NCBI RefSeq assembly: GCF_000350225.1
Contig: NW_005179058.1
Span: 413,941 to 477,940, forward strand
Direction: 5' to 3'
DNA length: 64,000 nucleotides
Origin: Chondrus crispus
Taxonomy: Eukaryota; Rhodophyta; Florideophyceae; Gigartinales; Gigartinaceae
Shown: positions 63,282 through 64,000 of the stretch, piece after piece
Position numbering within the stretch: position 1 is the first letter of the stretch
How the letters are laid out: the number at the start of each line of letters is the position of its first letter
Notes under the pieces: model-generated
Told to the model about the DNA's origin: nothing
What the model saw: the letters and a program-made list of their open reading frames with translations, nothing else
Database searches by the model: none
Program-made: the position numbers and the translations under genes

Positions 63282-64000
63282 TCACAACCCGCCGGCGTCG
63301 TCGGCAATGGCCTCGCGCCTCGCAAACGTGTACTCGAGCCTGGTGCGGACGATGAGCTTGAAGCCCAGGGCGGCCATCTTCTGGACGGCGTTCGGGACCA
63401 TGTTGCGGTAGCCGGGCTGCTTCCAGAAGTAGCGCTCGTGAAACTCGACAAGCACCTGGTCGGCCGGCGGGCGGTAGTTGGCGCGGGCCCACTGGTCGAT
63501 AACGTCAAACTCGGCACCCTCGATGTCCATCTTGAGGATGGCGAGGTGGCGGTGCTTCATGCGGCGCATCATGCTGCGCACGGTCAAAATCGGGACCTCC
63601 ATGACGGTGCCCAGCTGCGGCTCGTTGGGGTGTGCCATAACGGTATAGCTGTCATGGTTGCCATAGGGGAGCTTGAGGGTGAGGTTGCCGTCGTGCGGGC
63701 CGAGGCCGATTCGGTGAAAATGAAACTTATTCGGAAGGGCATGCCTCCGGAAGAAATCCAGGGCGGTAGGGGTAGGGTCCCAGCCGTGGTGTTCCGTGTC
63801 GTACAAGGCGATGATGTTCTTATCCCACTCGATGTTCCGTCCGATACCGACCGTGTACACGAGGCCGCCCTGGATGCTCCATCTGGACGGAAGACACAAC
63901 TGCCAGCTGCCCGGGGCGCCGCCCAGGCGGACGGGGGTTCGGCACGCGAGGACGCGGTTGCGCACGAGCAGGCGGCGCAGGCCCAGGCGCGAGATGACGT
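63282..64000 (-). CDS. FkbM-type methyltransferase, 5' end beyond the window
   Basis: The minus-strand frame is open from the window edge to TGA at 63282. It contains the FkbM/class I methyltransferase pattern: LVYTVGIGRNIEWDKNI (the glycine-rich SAM-binding loop with Gly and Arg), IIALYDTEHHGWDPTPTALD (acidic loop), then VPILTVRSMMRRMKHRHLAI and LKMDIEGAEFDVIDQW, the DIEGAE signature, followed by VLVEFHERYF. The N-terminal part is incomplete, so the acceptor is unknown. Such proteins usually O-methylate sugars or small metabolites, and some have a signal anchor. It has high G+C at third positions compared with the transposons. Confidence 0.85.
   Translation of the reverse strand, partial: VISRLGLRRLLVRNRVLACRTPVRLGGAPGSWQLCLPSRWSIQGGLVYTVGIGRNIEWDKNIIALYDTEHHGWDPTPTALDFFRRHALPNKFHFHRIGLGPHDGNLTLKLPYGNHDSYTVMAHPNEPQLGTVMEVPILTVRSMMRRMKHRHLAILKMDIEGAEFDVIDQWARANYRPPADQVLVEFHERYFWKQPGYRNMVPNAVQKMAALGFKLIVRTRLEYTFARREAIADDAGGL

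Overview
The window is eukaryotic nuclear DNA made up almost entirely of nested, decayed transposable elements. Only the right end (about 61.5-64 kb) carries ordinary single-copy genes. The intron-poor host genes, the mix of Ty3/gypsy chromoviruses, Ty1/copia, a DIRS-like tyrosine-recombinase element, a LINE and a CACTA transposon, and short captured exons would fit a red alga of the Chondrus type. That is a low-confidence guess from style only; no marker gene fixes the organism.

Layout, left half. 1-4279 holds two gypsy 3' fragments joined head to head at about 2405/2406. 4280-6087 is the 3' end (LTR, polypurine tract, extra ORF) of a minus-strand gypsy element. 6088-19874 is a 13.8 kb plus-strand gypsy element (here gyp1) with LTRs of about 98% identity, a tRNA-Tyr-like primer site, broken gag, protease and pol genes, and about 5.7 kb between pol and the 3' LTR that contains a long ORF on the opposite strand. 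20465-26801 is a DIRS/Ngaro-like element with split direct repeats, split by a solo gypsy LTR (21678-22787, target duplication GTACT). 27330-31080 is a minus-strand LINE with a C-terminal endonuclease-like domain.

Layout, right half: a four-layer nest with exact target-site duplications. A Ty1/copia element (minus strand, 31672-61477, TSD CCACG) was split by a gypsy element, gyp2 (34355-57187, TSD TTCGT, pol of 1095 aa still intact), and by a solo LTR of the same family (57632-58251, TSD CGTAC). The 5' LTR of gyp2 was in turn split by a CACTA/EnSpm transposon (35010-46670, 3-bp TSD CCC/TCC). The CACTA element carries a Tnp2 transposase, a divergent second gene, and at its right end pieces of several host genes (an ABC1/ADCK kinase, an eIF4A-like DEAD-box helicase and two unrecognised genes).

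Right edge: a CAP/PR-1 domain protein (61731-62144) and the 5'-truncated end of an FkbM-type methyltransferase (63282-64000, minus).

The most unusual signals are: the antisense ORF conserved between two gypsy copies; hairpins in the gyp2 LTRs that keep their positions while their sequence changes; a minus-one frame relation between protease and reverse transcriptase in both gypsy families; a 2.4 kb hairpin-repeat tract flanked by copies of the polypurine-tract region; a perfect 52-bp palindrome inside the copia integrase; and gene capture by the CACTA element.
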